64,000 nucleotides of DNA from Phycisphaerae bacterium (GTDB lineage Bacteria; Planctomycetota; Phycisphaerae; Phycisphaerales; SM1A02). Below, one piece after another: positions 8,886 to 18,313 of the stretch. How positions within the stretch are numbered: position 1 is the stretch's first letter; each line of letters opens with the position of its first letter. The DNA lies in the NCBI GenBank assembly GCA_016795065.1, contig JAEUIU010000039.1:1-64000 (forward strand), read 5' to 3'. The notes below the pieces were generated by a model, which saw nothing but the letters and a program-made list of their open reading frames with translations, made no database searches and was not told where the DNA came from. The position numbers were made by a program, and so were the translations under genes.

Positions 8886-10109
8886 ATGACACGCATGCGC
8901 AGGACGCGGACAGTCCGATCGGCGGGGCTCGCGCTGGGCGCGGGGCTGGCCGTGAGCCTTGCCCTGGCGTGCTTCGCGCATCCGCTCGCTTCGGCGATCG
9001 TGCCGCGCCTTGCGGCGTTCCAGCGCATCTCAGCAACGGTCGTTCTGGAAAGCGGCGAGGCGGTCCCGTTCAAGGTCGAACTCCGCCGATCGCTCTTCTG
9101 CGATTGGTGGGAGGTCTACCCAAGGTTCGACACCGACGAATCGCCAGCCGAGTCGACCATCGTCGCGCGGCCGGGCAGCGTCGCTGGTGTCGCGCCAGAC
9201 GGTACAGACGGATTCGACCGCATCGATACAGGCATCGGCGGCTGGCCCTTTCGTTGCATGGCCAGCGAGGCGTGGTACCCCATTGAATCGGGCACGCCCG
9301 ATCTCCGATGGAATCTGGACTTCGGCGTGATGCCGAAGGGCGGCATGGTGCTCGTGCCGCTCCGCCCGATCTGGATCCCGCTCGTGGGCAATGTGATCTT
9401 CTGGGCCCTCGTCTCTCTCGTCCTTCTCGCGGCGCCTCGCGCAGCGCGAGTGTGGTGGCGACGGCACGGCGGGCGCTGCGAACTCTGCGGTCATACTGTC
9501 GCCTCGTCGGGCACCGGATGCACCGAGTGTGGACACGGACTTACGGTCGCGCCGACATCCGCCGCAGCGCTTCAGCTTCCGAATCCTGTCCCTTACCATC
9601 CGAGCATGTCCTCTTCGCCGCCACACGCCCGCGCGAGCGCCGCCCTCGCCGCCAACCTCGGCCGGACAGGCGATCCGGCGCGACCGGGCCCAGCAGCGAC
9701 GACGTCATCCGCAGGTCCGACCGGCGTTCCGGCTGCGGCCCAAGATGCAGCCGACACCGACCTCAGCAAGGTTCACACCGGCGAAATGCGGTACCAGTCC
9801 GCATACGTCTGGCTCATCTTCTTCTCCAGCCTCGACATCATGCTCACCTGGGCGATCCTCCGCCGCGGCGGCGAAGAAGTGAACCCAGTCGCCAAACATG
9901 TCATCTCGATGTGGGGTTTGCACGGCGCGATCGTCTTCAAGTTCGCCCTGATGCTCTTCGTGATCGTGAGTTGCGAGGTGATCGGCCGACAGCGGGACCG
10001 GGCTGGTCGCCGACTGGCCTATCTGGCCGTGGGCATTGCCGCGTTTCCCGTCGTCTACTCATTTGCGCTGCTGGTTGACCACATCCTGCTGCGGCCGCCG
10101 CCGGTCTGA
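8886..10109 (+). CDS. zinc-ribbon membrane protein continuous with a DUF5658-type membrane domain
   Basis: One open frame of 407 residues covers two unlike halves. The N-terminal half has a signal/membrane helix (SAGLALGAGLAVSLALACF), an extracytoplasmic region with a WYPIESG segment, a second helix and a zinc ribbon (CELCGHTV ... CTECGHGL). A low-complexity Ala/Pro linker leads to a C-terminal block with three helices (LIFFSSLDIMLTWAILRRGG, then EVNPVAKHVI) typical of DUF5658 proteins. An internal ATG at 9606 could start the DUF5658 part as a separate gene, but it has no clear ribosome site. Function is unknown. Confidence 0.55.
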   Translation: MTRMRRTRTVRSAGLALGAGLAVSLALACFAHPLASAIVPRLAAFQRISATVVLESGEAVPFKVELRRSLFCDWWEVYPRFDTDESPAESTIVARPGSVAGVAPDGTDGFDRIDTGIGGWPFRCMASEAWYPIESGTPDLRWNLDFGVMPKGGMVLVPLRPIWIPLVGNVIFWALVSLVLLAAPRAARVWWRRHGGRCELCGHTVASSGTGCTECGHGLTVAPTSAAALQLPNPVPYHPSMSSSPPHARASAALAANLGRTGDPARPGPAATTSSAGPTGVPAAAQDAADTDLSKVHTGEMRYQSAYVWLIFFSSLDIMLTWAILRRGGEEVNPVAKHVISMWGLHGAIVFKFALMLFVIVSCEVIGRQRDRAGRRLAYLAVGIAAFPVVYSFALLVDHILLRPPPV

Positions 10110-10195
10110 CCGCGCGGAGACTTGCGGGGATTGGTACTACCATGGGGTCTCGACCGGACCGCCGAGCGATCGGTCGTCGATCCCACGCGCCACCC

Positions 10196-12640
10196 ATGCC
10201 GACCTACCGCATCCTTCGGAATCTCCTTCTCGTCGCCGCTGTGCTGGCCTGCCTCGTCTCGACGGCCCGCGGCGCTGATCCGACACTTCGACATGTCGCC
10301 GTGCTCGGCGACTCAAGCGTCACCGGGGCCGGCCCGACTGCCCGCGTGGACGCGTGGCCGGAACAGCTTGGCCGGCTGCTCGGCGATGAGTTCGCGGTCC
10401 GGACCTTCACCCGCCAGAACTACAGCGTCGACCCGAAGTCGCCTCGCTTCGTCACCAACTTTCCGGAGTGGGCGTGGCTGACCGAGTTCGCCCCTGAGGT
10501 CGTGATCGTCTCGTTAGGTGGCGCCGATTCGGTGACGGTCGGGTTTCCGGCGGCATCGCGCCTCGATGAGGGCATGAGCGCCATCATCAGTGCGATCGGT
10601 TCCATGCCGTCGGCACCGCGCGTAATCGTCGCCCTTCCCGGCCCATGCGCTCCCTCTTGGAGTCGGGCGAATACCTATCGCTCCAACCGCCTACGTGTGA
10701 TCGACGCGTGGAAGCGCATCGCCACGCCGCAGGCAATTCCATTGGTCGACCTCGAGCCGGCCCTCGCGGGACTTGAGACGACCCTCGTCGATGGCGTCAA
10801 CGCGGACGCGGTGGCGGGTGAGCGCATTGCCCGGGTCGTCGCGACCGCCGTCCTTGGCGCCGAGCCTGAACGCACCTCCTCGATCTTCCGCGGCGCCGAG
10901 CTTCCCGCGGTGATCGGACGGGTGAACTATGTCGACGAGGGGATCGTGAAGAGCCCGGTGGTGGGTCTTGAGCGATGGGTCCAAGAGGGCTCGACTCTGG
11001 TCGCAAGCGGCCCCGGTTCGCCGCTCTTCGTGACGCTCCACGCCGGCGAGGGGCCTTTCCGCGTGCGCTGTCGGGTCACCATCGAGGGCGGCGACGGCGC
11101 GGCTCTTCAGGTCTCGCTTGACGACCAGTTCCTCCTTCTTGAGGACGGGGCGAAGAACCTCACCCTGATCGGGGACGTCTATCGCGGCAAGCCAATCATC
11201 GGCCCGTCGATCGACCACTGGCAGCGAGGCGAGGAGTTTGAGCTGGAGATCCGCCGCTCGCATCAGGACCTCGAGTACCTCATCGACGGGCGGCGCTTCT
11301 TCGCCTGTCCTTCCGCAGGCCGGACCTTCAAGACGCTTTCGCTGATTCCGATGGCCTCGACGGTGCGGCTCCGGTCCTGGAGCGTCGATGAGGGAATGCC
11401 GACGACCGATCCGCCTCCCGCGCTGGACCTCGCGGCGCGCACCGAACTTCAGGTCGTCATCGATCGGCGCGACGGCCAGTACCTTGGGCATCCATCGACC
11501 GTCATGACGCCGGACGGCAAGTCCATGCTCTGCGCTTATCCGATGGGCCACGGCCGCGGCGCGATCGTCCTGCGACGAAGCGACGACGGCGGTCTCACCT
11601 GGAGCGAACCGTTAGGCGTACCCGCGAACTGGGCGAGCAGCCTCGAGACCCCAACGCTCCATCGACTCATGGATCCGACCAAGGGCGGCGGTGAGACCTC
11701 GCGCCTGATCCTCTTCTCCGGACTTCATCCGGCGCGACTCAGTTCCAGCGACGACGGCGGCATCACCTGGACCGACCTCCGACCGGTAGGCGAGTGGGGC
11801 GGCATCGTCACGATGTCGAGCGTCATCCAGACCCGCGACGGCCGGGCCCTCGCCTTTTTCCACGATGATGGTCGCTTCTTGTCGCCAACGGGACGCGGCA
11901 CCGGCGTCAGCACGGTCTATTCGACGGAGTCGCGCGATGGCGGACGATCCTGGAGCGCGCCCAAGGCCCTCCTCTCCAAGCAGCAGGTCTTCCTCTGCGA
12001 GCCGGGCGTGACCCGTTCGCCCGACGGCAAGCGTCTGGCGATGCTCCTTCGCGAGAACACGCGCACCCACAACTCCTACATCAGCTTCTCCTCCGACGAG
12101 GGCGGCACCTGGAGCGAGCCGCACGAGGTCGCCCCCTGGCTGACCGGCGACCGGCACGTGATTGCCCGCCTGCGCGATGGACGCTACTTCGTTTCGATGC
12201 GCGACATGGCCAGGACATCGGCGACGTACGGTGACTGGGTTGCATGGGTTGGCCCCTGGGACGCGCTGGAGCGGGGCGACCGCGGCGACCTCCGCGTCCG
12301 GCTGATGGACAACCACGACGGCACCGACTGCGGCTACGCCGGCGTCGAGGTGCTCGAGGACGGCACCGTCGTCGCGACCAGCTACGGCCACTGGACCGAA
12401 GGCAAGGAACCCTACATCGTCTGCGTGCGCATTCCGCCGGGCGAGCTTGTTGCACCAACTGTTAGCCCGCCGGCCGGTCGGGAGGGCGCTGCGACGGTCA
12501 GTCCCCCTGCGCCCGAGCCCCCCGCCGCGACAGTCGAGCCGGCGCCCGAGCCGACACCCGAGCAGGCGCCGAACCAGCCGGAACGGTCGGCGCCACCGCC
12601 GGAGAGTGCGCCGCCGAGTGGGTCCCCCTCGCAGCCATGA
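10196..12640 (+). CDS. secreted SGNH-hydrolase-like / sialidase-like fusion protein
   Basis: The 814-residue product begins with a signal peptide (RILRNLLLVAAVLACLVS). An SGNH-like domain follows with block I GDSS intact, but the block III Asn is replaced (LGGADS instead of LGxND) and the block V His is Asn (DGVN instead of DxxH), so esterase activity is doubtful. A beta-sandwich-like middle leads to a sialidase-type propeller with four Asp-boxes (SDDGGLTW, SSDDGGITW, SRDGGRSW, SSDEGGTW). The last 70 residues are Pro/Ala/Glu rich. The start at ATG 10196 places the signal peptide correctly. The 3' end overlaps the opposite-strand peptidase gene by 143 bases. A role in glycan recognition or cleavage outside the cell is inferred. 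Confidence 0.7.
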   Translation: MPTYRILRNLLLVAAVLACLVSTARGADPTLRHVAVLGDSSVTGAGPTARVDAWPEQLGRLLGDEFAVRTFTRQNYSVDPKSPRFVTNFPEWAWLTEFAPEVVIVSLGGADSVTVGFPAASRLDEGMSAIISAIGSMPSAPRVIVALPGPCAPSWSRANTYRSNRLRVIDAWKRIATPQAIPLVDLEPALAGLETTLVDGVNADAVAGERIARVVATAVLGAEPERTSSIFRGAELPAVIGRVNYVDEGIVKSPVVGLERWVQEGSTLVASGPGSPLFVTLHAGEGPFRVRCRVTIEGGDGAALQVSLDDQFLLLEDGAKNLTLIGDVYRGKPIIGPSIDHWQRGEEFELEIRRSHQDLEYLIDGRRFFACPSAGRTFKTLSLIPMASTVRLRSWSVDEGMPTTDPPPALDLAARTELQVVIDRRDGQYLGHPSTVMTPDGKSMLCAYPMGHGRGAIVLRRSDDGGLTWSEPLGVPANWASSLETPTLHRLMDPTKGGGETSRLILFSGLHPARLSSSDDGGITWTDLRPVGEWGGIVTMSSVIQTRDGRALAFFHDDGRFLSPTGRGTGVSTVYSTESRDGGRSWSAPKALLSKQQVFLCEPGVTRSPDGKRLAMLLRENTRTHNSYISFSSDEGGTWSEPHEVAPWLTGDRHVIARLRDGRYFVSMRDMARTSATYGDWVAWVGPWDALERGDRGDLRVRLMDNHDGTDCGYAGVEVLEDGTVVATSYGHWTEGKEPYIVCVRIPPGELVAPTVSPPAGREGAATVSPPAPEPPAATVEPAPEPTPEQAPNQPERSAPPPESAPPSGSPSQP

Positions 12641-13838
12641 GCCGCTCGATCTCGTCGATCCCCTTCGGGATCATCGCGGTCAGAACGGTCGGCTTCCTGC
12701 CGACGAGGACATCGTCCTCGATGCGCACGCCTAACCGCTCGTCCGGAAGGTAGATCCCCGGCTCGACGGTGATGATGGCGCCGTCGGGAAGCGGGCCGTC
12801 GGGGGTGATGTCGTGGGTCTCGAGCCCGATGTGGTGTCCGATGCCGTGGATGAAGTAGTCGCCGTAGCCGGCCTTCACGATGATGTCGCGTGCGGCGCGA
12901 TCGACATCGGCGAAGGTCGCCCCCGCCTTCGCCGCGGCGATGCCGGCCAGTTCCGCCTTCAGCACGATGCCGTAGATCTCGCGCTGGCGGGCGGTGAACG
13001 TCCCGTTCACCGGATAGGTGCGGGTGACGTCGGCGGAGTAGCCGCAATAGCCCGCGGCGGAGTCGATGACGATCAGCTCGCCGTCCTGGAGCGGCTGGTC
13101 GTTGTGGTGATAGTGAAGTACCGTGGCGTTGAAGCCGGTGCCCGCGATCGTGCGATAGGCGGGCCGTCGCGCGCCGTGGGTTCGGTAGGCGTGCTCGAGC
13201 GTCTCCTGCACGTCGAACTCGCTGATCCCGGGGCGGATCGTGCGAAGGACCATCTCGTAGCCCTTCGCCGTGATCTCGGCCGCGTGCCGAAGGACCGCCT
13301 GCTCCGCCTCGCTCTTTCGGGCCCGCATCTCCGCGATCACGTGCGTCCGATCCTCGATCGCCAGTCCTGGCATGCGGACCGACGCGTCGCGAAAGAGCGC
13401 GAGGTCCGGTGAGACCGGGGCGTTGTAGGCGGCGAAGGAATGCAGGCAAGCGACCTTGCGTGCGCGACGAATCGCATCGGTCACCCATCGGGCCATGATG
13501 TTGGTCCGCATGATCGTCGCGGTGCCGTAGCGATCGCGCAGCTTCTGGCAGATCGTCTCGCGGAAGCCGTCCCACTTCTCGAGCTCGGGATTGAGCGGCT
13601 TGAGAAAGAGGATCACGCGCCGCGATGGCACTGGGCTGCGCGGATCAAGGAGCAGCACCGATCCTGGCTCGTCGACGATCCCGGTGAGGTACTCGAAGTG
13701 CGGGTGCGGCCGCCATTCGCTGTGCAGGTCCGCGGAGGCGTCGCCGGCAAAGACCAGGCCGACGCTGTCCTTCAGTGCGGCGAGCACGTGTTCGCGACGC
13801 GAGGCGTACTCGGCAACGGCAATCGTGGGAGCTGACAT
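12498..13838 (-). CDS. pepP: M24 family metallopeptidase, Xaa-Pro aminopeptidase (PepP-like)
   Basis: The 446-residue enzyme has an N-terminal creatinase-like domain (residues 1-170) and a C-terminal pita-bread fold with the five metal ligands in order: Asp in IVIDSAAG, Asp in SADVTRT, His in GIGHHIGLE, Glu in VEPGIY and Glu in RIEDDVL. It removes the N-terminal residue before proline using two metal ions. The final 45 residues (Ala/Pro/Arg rich) extend past the usual family end and are encoded antisense to the 3' end of the sialidase-like gene, so they may be a late read-out of an overlap rather than a functional domain. Confidence 0.9.
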   Translation of the reverse strand: MSAPTIAVAEYASRREHVLAALKDSVGLVFAGDASADLHSEWRPHPHFEYLTGIVDEPGSVLLLDPRSPVPSRRVILFLKPLNPELEKWDGFRETICQKLRDRYGTATIMRTNIMARWVTDAIRRARKVACLHSFAAYNAPVSPDLALFRDASVRMPGLAIEDRTHVIAEMRARKSEAEQAVLRHAAEITAKGYEMVLRTIRPGISEFDVQETLEHAYRTHGARRPAYRTIAGTGFNATVLHYHHNDQPLQDGELIVIDSAAGYCGYSADVTRTYPVNGTFTARQREIYGIVLKAELAGIAAAKAGATFADVDRAARDIIVKAGYGDYFIHGIGHHIGLETHDITPDGPLPDGAIITVEPGIYLPDERLGVRIEDDVLVGRKPTVLTAMIPKGIDEIERLMAARGTHSAAHSPAVAPTVPAGSAPARVSARAPARLSRRGARAQGD

Positions 13839-13880
13839 GGTTGGTTCGTGCGGGTTGAGTGGAAGGAAACGGTGACGGAC

Positions 13881-15056
13881 CTACCGCCCGTCCAGCGGAA
13901 GGTTCCCGGCAAGGGTGAGGAACGAGTCGAGCGAGGCTCGCAGCTCGATCATCGTGTCGGCAGGGAACTTCTCGAGAAGCGCCCGTGCAATCTCAAAGGC
14001 GACGACGTTCTCGAGAACGACGCTCGCCGCGGCAATCGCGCTGACGTCGCTTCGCTCGTACTGCGAGCCGGTCGCTTCCTTCGTGTTCAGGTCGACGCTG
14101 GGCATGCCCTTGCCGAGGGTCGCGATCGGCTTCATCGCTCCGGTCACGACGACGGGCATCCCGTTCGTCATGCCACCTTCCAAGCCGCCGGCGTTGTTGC
14201 TCGACCGCGTGAAACCGAGATCGCGTTCGCCGCGTCGCGATGGATCGAAGGAAATCGGATCGTGGACCTGCGAGCCCGGACGGAATGCCGACTCGCGGCC
14301 GAGGCCGATCTCGACACTCTTGAAGGCTTGGATACCCATGACCGCGCCGCCGATGCGGCCGTCAAGCCGGCCATCCCAGGTCATGCAGGAGCCGAGCCCG
14401 ATCGGGCAGCCGAAGACGTGGCATTCGACCAGTCCGCCAGCCGTGTCGTGCTCGGTCTTGATGCGGTGGATGCGCTCGATCATCGCGGCGCTTGCGGCGG
14501 AGTCCGGACAATAGACCTCACTCGCGTCACGCGCCTCGCGCAGGGCGTGCCACGATGACGCGGTCACGTCCGTCGCGCAGCGCACGTCCAACACGGCCCG
14601 CACGAATCCGAAGCACTCGATGCCGACCTCGCGCAGGAGGCATCGTGCGACGGCACCCGCCGCGACCCGCGCGGCCGTCTCGCGGGCACTGGCCCGTTCG
14701 AGCGTTTCGCGACAGTCGGTGGTCAGCCATTTCACGCTGCCCGCGAGATCGGCGTGGCCAGGGCGCGGCCGATGCACGGGCGGGGTGCGTTCGAGGTCGT
14801 CGAGACGGCTGTCGCGATTGGGAATCTGCATCGCAATCGGCGAACCGATCGTCTTGCCGAGCCGAACGCCCGAGAGAAACGTCACCGCGTCTGATTCGAT
14901 GCGTTGGCGCCCGCCGCGCCCGTAGCCTCCCTGCCGACGGCGCAGCTCGCCGTCGATGAACCCGACGTCGATGGCGAGGCCGGCGGGTAGTCCCTCGACG
15001 AGCGAGATCAGCGCGGGGCCGTGCGATTCGCCGGCGGTTCGGTACGTCAAGGCCAT
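13881..15056 (-). CDS. aroC: chorismate synthase
   Basis: The 391-residue protein matches chorismate synthase along its length: the GESHGPAL N-terminal block, RRRQGGYGRGGRQ, RPGHADLAG, ERASARETAARVAAGA, and the C-terminal FTRSSNNAGGLEGGMTNG. The enzyme converts EPSP to chorismate with reduced FMN, the last shared step of aromatic biosynthesis, and aroDE lies 0.9 kb away. The start is preceded by CACTATCAT about ten bases upstream and no ribosome site, compatible with a very short leader. Confidence 0.97.
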   Translation of the reverse strand: MALTYRTAGESHGPALISLVEGLPAGLAIDVGFIDGELRRRQGGYGRGGRQRIESDAVTFLSGVRLGKTIGSPIAMQIPNRDSRLDDLERTPPVHRPRPGHADLAGSVKWLTTDCRETLERASARETAARVAAGAVARCLLREVGIECFGFVRAVLDVRCATDVTASSWHALREARDASEVYCPDSAASAAMIERIHRIKTEHDTAGGLVECHVFGCPIGLGSCMTWDGRLDGRIGGAVMGIQAFKSVEIGLGRESAFRPGSQVHDPISFDPSRRGERDLGFTRSSNNAGGLEGGMTNGMPVVVTGAMKPIATLGKGMPSVDLNTKEATGSQYERSDVSAIAAASVVLENVVAFEIARALLEKFPADTMIELRASLDSFLTLAGNLPLDGR

Positions 15057-15125
15057 GATGGCGGCGATGATAGTGCCGACGGGGCTATCGCCGCGGGCAG
15101 AGGGCAGCGATGATGGCTATCGATC

Positions 15126-15971
15126 ATGTCCGGACCGTCCAGCGCCAGTTCCCCTGCCTCAACCTCGCCTCACCATCGGCCGGTGGCGCTGGTGACCGGC
15201 GCGTCGGCCGGAATCGGGCTCGCCTTCGCAGAGCTGCTGGCCGCCCGTCAGCATGACCTGCTGCTGGTCGCGCGCCGGCTGGATCGCCTCGAGTCGGCGG
15301 CGGTCCCGCTCCGCAAGCGAGGCGTGCGGGTCGAGACGATGGCCCTCGACCTCGGACAGCCCGGTTCGACGGAACGGCTCGCCCGCGAAGCCCTTGCCCG
15401 GATGGGGCATGTCGACGTTCTGGTCAACAACGCCGGCTATGGCATAGCCCGACGGTTCGGCGAGGTCTCCTGGCACGAGCACCAGCAGTTTCTCGAGGTC
15501 CTCCTCAACTCACCGGTCGAACTCACCCATCGGTTGCTGCCCAGCATGCGGTTGCGGCGCTTCGGCCGCGTCATCAACATCGCCTCGCTCGCCGCCTTCG
15601 CCCCCGAGCCAGCCGGCTCGCTGTACACGGCGACGAAGCGCTTCATGGTCAGCTTCACCCGCTCGCTTCAGTTGGAGCTCGAAGGGACCGGTGTCACCGC
15701 CACGGCGGTCTGCCCCGGATTCACCTACAGCGAGTTCCACGACGTCATGGGCAACCGCGCCCACATGGACACGCTGCCGAAGTGGCTCTGGCTTGATGCG
15801 GCCACGGTCGCCCGCATCGGCCTGAATGCCGCGGAGGCCGGGCGAACCGTGGTCGTGCCCGGCGCGGTGAACAAAGCCATCGCGCTCCTCTGTTCGGCGC
15901 TTCCCACCGAACTGCTCGTTCGCCTCGCACCGCGAAGCCTCACCGATCGCCACGATCGCGCGAATCGTTAG
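15126..15971 (+). CDS. short-chain dehydrogenase/reductase
   Basis: The 281-residue protein is a classical SDR: cofactor motif TGASAGIG near residue 25, the NNAG motif (VLVNNAGYG), a catalytic Ser in INIAS, and YTATK with the catalytic Tyr and Lys. The Arg-rich LLLVARRLDRLES segment after the second strand favours NADP(H). A hydrophobic C-terminus (ALLCSALPTELLVRL) suggests membrane contact, as in SDRs of the 17-beta-hydroxysteroid/ketoacyl reductase type. Substrate cannot be deduced. The 3' end overlaps the opposite-strand aroDE gene by 32 bases. Confidence 0.88.
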   Translation: MSGPSSASSPASTSPHHRPVALVTGASAGIGLAFAELLAARQHDLLLVARRLDRLESAAVPLRKRGVRVETMALDLGQPGSTERLAREALARMGHVDVLVNNAGYGIARRFGEVSWHEHQQFLEVLLNSPVELTHRLLPSMRLRRFGRVINIASLAAFAPEPAGSLYTATKRFMVSFTRSLQLELEGTGVTATAVCPGFTYSEFHDVMGNRAHMDTLPKWLWLDAATVARIGLNAAEAGRTVVVPGAVNKAIALLCSALPTELLVRLAPRSLTDRHDRANR

Positions 15972-17604
15972 GGAGCCGGTGGCCGGTCCAACGCTCGAAC
16001 TGTCGCCGGGCCTGCTCGGTGAACATCGCCGAGCCGCTGATGCCGCGTCCTCCTTGGTTGCGAACATCGGCAAGGAGGGGCGTCACCTCCGGCGCGTAGA
16101 CGGTGTCGAGCACCACGGCGTCGGCCAGCCGAACGTGCCCGCCCGCCAGTGTCTCGAGGGCGTGGCCGTCCGGGTCGGGTCCCTGCGACATGCCCACCGG
16201 CGTGCCGTTGATGAAGGCATGGAAGCAACCGCAGTCGAGAGCATCGCGGCGCCCGGCGACGATGCGGCCGCGTTCCGGCGCGATCGGGAAGCGCTCGCAG
16301 GCGTCGAGCGTGGCAGGGTCAAACCGGGCGATCGCCGCCGAGAGTTCCGATGCGAGAGCCTCGGCCTTCGCGTCCGTTCGATTGAAGAGGACCGCCTGGC
16401 CGCCGGCAAGGGCCACGACGCCTGCGGCGGCTCGGGCAACGCCGCCCGCGCCGAGAATCGCGACGCGAAGGCCGTGAAGGTCCGAGCGATCCGGGAACGC
16501 GGCGATCAGGCTGGCGGCAAGGGCCGGAGCGTCGGTGTTCGCACAGCCGAGCGTGCGATCGTCCTCGACGATCAGCGTGTTCGCGGCTCCTAACGTTTCG
16601 CTCAAGCCGCTGACCTGGCCTCCACGCTCCCGTACGAACCGGACGCAGTGCTCCTTGTGGGGAATCGTCACGCTTGCCCCACGGAAGTCCAGCCGCGGAT
16701 GGTCGATCAGCGCTCCGACGGTCGCCTTGAAATGCTCCCACGCATCGGGAACGGGCAGCGGCAGGTACACCGCATCGACATCGGTCGCATCGAAGAGGGC
16801 ATTGTGGAAGGCTGGGCTTCGCGAGTGGCCGACCGGCCAGCCGATCACGCCGTAGACGCGGGTCGCCCGACCGATCCGGTCAAAACGGTAAAGCGAGGAC
16901 ATCTCCTCCAGCGTCGGCTGGCCCGGTGCCGACTGGAGGCCCCCTTCGAGCGCCGCGAAGGTGAAGAGCCCGCCGAACTTCGAGGCCAGCACGCGCGAAG
17001 GCAGTCCGAACTCACCCATGCAGAGAGCCACCATCGGCTTCGCCCGCTCGGAGAGGAGATCGAACGCCTCGAGGTTGTCGCGGAGCGAACGGGCCATCCA
17101 CGCGACCTTCATGACGGCGCAGGCTGGCTCAGAGGCCATGGCGGCCACGCGCTGAAGGAGATCCGAGGGACGCTCCCGGAAGTCATGGGTCGAAAGGACC
17201 AAGCTTGCCGTGACCTCGCGCTGCTGGGCGTCGTGGCGTACCGCAAGATTCACTTTCTGGCGGCGGTTGCGGCTGGTGCGATAGGCATCAAGCTCGATAT
17301 CGATATAACGGGGGGCGTCGTCGGAGGTGCCGATCGCCTCGATGAGGCTGATCCGGTCGGTCTCGCTGCCGCCGTACTGGCCACCCTCCCAGGTGGGGCG
17401 AATCGTGACGATGCACGGGGCCGGCGATTCGGCGACCAAGCGGCGGATCGAGGCCAACGCCGCATCGTGAGGTTCTTCGGCCAAAGAGTCACAGCGCCAC
17501 TCGATGAGGCGGGCTCCGCGTCCGACCGCCGCCGCCGCGCGATCGAGGGCCTCACCGAGCTGTTCGGTCGCGTCGACGTGGATCGGGCAGCAGAGGAGCG
17601 ACAT
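15940..17604 (-). CDS. aroDE: bifunctional 3-dehydroquinate dehydratase (type I) / shikimate dehydrogenase
   Basis: The 554-residue protein joins two shikimate-pathway steps. The N-terminal half is a type I dehydroquinase with the catalytic His in STHDF and the Schiff-base Lys in AVMKVAW. The C-terminal half is shikimate dehydrogenase with SRSPAFHN, the catalytic Lys in VTIPHKE, NTD, the nucleotide-binding GAGGVARA, NGTPVGM and a late Gln (MFTEQARRQF). The plant-like fusion order AroD-AroE is known from some bacteria such as chlamydiae and planctomycetes. The ATG at 17604 aligns with the domain start; TATGCT ends eight bases upstream. Confidence 0.93.
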   Translation of the reverse strand: MSLLCCPIHVDATEQLGEALDRAAAAVGRGARLIEWRCDSLAEEPHDAALASIRRLVAESPAPCIVTIRPTWEGGQYGGSETDRISLIEAIGTSDDAPRYIDIELDAYRTSRNRRQKVNLAVRHDAQQREVTASLVLSTHDFRERPSDLLQRVAAMASEPACAVMKVAWMARSLRDNLEAFDLLSERAKPMVALCMGEFGLPSRVLASKFGGLFTFAALEGGLQSAPGQPTLEEMSSLYRFDRIGRATRVYGVIGWPVGHSRSPAFHNALFDATDVDAVYLPLPVPDAWEHFKATVGALIDHPRLDFRGASVTIPHKEHCVRFVRERGGQVSGLSETLGAANTLIVEDDRTLGCANTDAPALAASLIAAFPDRSDLHGLRVAILGAGGVARAAAGVVALAGGQAVLFNRTDAKAEALASELSAAIARFDPATLDACERFPIAPERGRIVAGRRDALDCGCFHAFINGTPVGMSQGPDPDGHALETLAGGHVRLADAVVLDTVYAPEVTPLLADVRNQGGRGISGSAMFTEQARRQFERWTGHRLPNDSRDRGDR

Positions 17605-17612
17605 CGGTGTGG

Positions 17613-17618
17613 AGCATA
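17613..17618 (-). promoter_or_regulatory. putative -10 of aroDE, leaderless spacing
   Basis: TATGCT on the minus strand ends eight bases before the aroDE ATG, too close for an untranslated leader with a ribosome site. The same geometry recurs at several other genes here. Confidence 0.4.
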
Positions 17619-17669
17619 CGGTCAACCGCGGTCCCGCCGTGCAGCGCGGGTTCCCATGGAGATTGGCAT

Positions 17670-17675
17670 TACACT
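17670..17675 (+). promoter_or_regulatory. putative -10 of the HugZ-like gene, leaderless spacing
   Basis: TACACT ends eight bases before the ATG at 17684. No purine-rich ribosome site fits in the gap (CCCCCGCC). Confidence 0.45.
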
Positions 17676-17683
17676 CCCCCGCC

Positions 17684-18313
17684 ATGACCGATGCCGATGA
17701 TCCAGCGCTGGAGCCAGCCGTCGAGAACGCGATCGCGTTCCTGCGCGGTCACCTTTCGGGCATGCTCCGATTTGACAGCGAGGTCAGGCCGGTCAAGGTC
17801 GTCGTGGCGCCGGACGGAACGATCGCCCTCTCGGCGATGGTTGCGATGGTTCGCTCGCTCGACACGACGCTCTACCTGCCCGACGAGGGCGAGACGTCGA
17901 TGCATCTGCACGTCTCGCTGGAAGAGATCCCCGAGACCGGACCGAAAGCAGCGCTCTGCGATCGATGGCGCATCTACCACGGCGATCCGCCGGATGTCCG
18001 CTGGGCGCTGGCGACCATCGACGCTGCCCGCTTCGATGGTTTCTTCATCGACGGCGAGGCGATGTTGCGGCCGAATCCATTGGCGTCGATCGAGCCCGGA
18101 CTCTGCAAGCGCATCAACGCAGAGCACACCGCCTGTGTCCGCGAGGCGTGCAAGCGGCACAACGAAATCGTGATCGAGAAGCCGATGGTGGTCGGTGTGG
18201 ATCCCTACGGCTTCGACGTGCGCGGAGCGTTTGAGATCGTGCGGCTTGAGTCGCCGAAGGTGCTCCGCAGCGAGGCCGAGGCGATGGCCGTACTGAAGGA
18301 ACTCGGCGGCTAA
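17684..18313 (+). CDS. HugZ-like / DUF2470 domain protein
   Basis: The 209-residue protein has an N-terminal split-barrel segment like those of pyridoxamine-phosphate-oxidase-type heme or flavin binders (VRPVKVVVAPDGTIALSAM) and a C-terminal DUF2470 region with INAEHTACV and VGVDPYGFDVRG. Related proteins (HugZ, heme utilisation) bind or degrade heme. Here the heme-ligand residues cannot be assigned with confidence, so a heme role is inferred from the domain pairing only. A longer frame extends upstream into aroDE, but ATG 17684 fits the domain start and the adjacent -10 element. Confidence 0.6.
   Translation: MTDADDPALEPAVENAIAFLRGHLSGMLRFDSEVRPVKVVVAPDGTIALSAMVAMVRSLDTTLYLPDEGETSMHLHVSLEEIPETGPKAALCDRWRIYHGDPPDVRWALATIDAARFDGFFIDGEAMLRPNPLASIEPGLCKRINAEHTACVREACKRHNEIVIEKPMVVGVDPYGFDVRGAFEIVRLESPKVLRSEAEAMAVLKELGG

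Noticed and set aside
9606..10109. Separate DUF5658 gene starting at 9606
   Set aside because: Possible, but the frame is continuous with the upstream zinc-ribbon part and no ribosome site or -10 element precedes ATG 9606; kept as one entry with the alternative stated.
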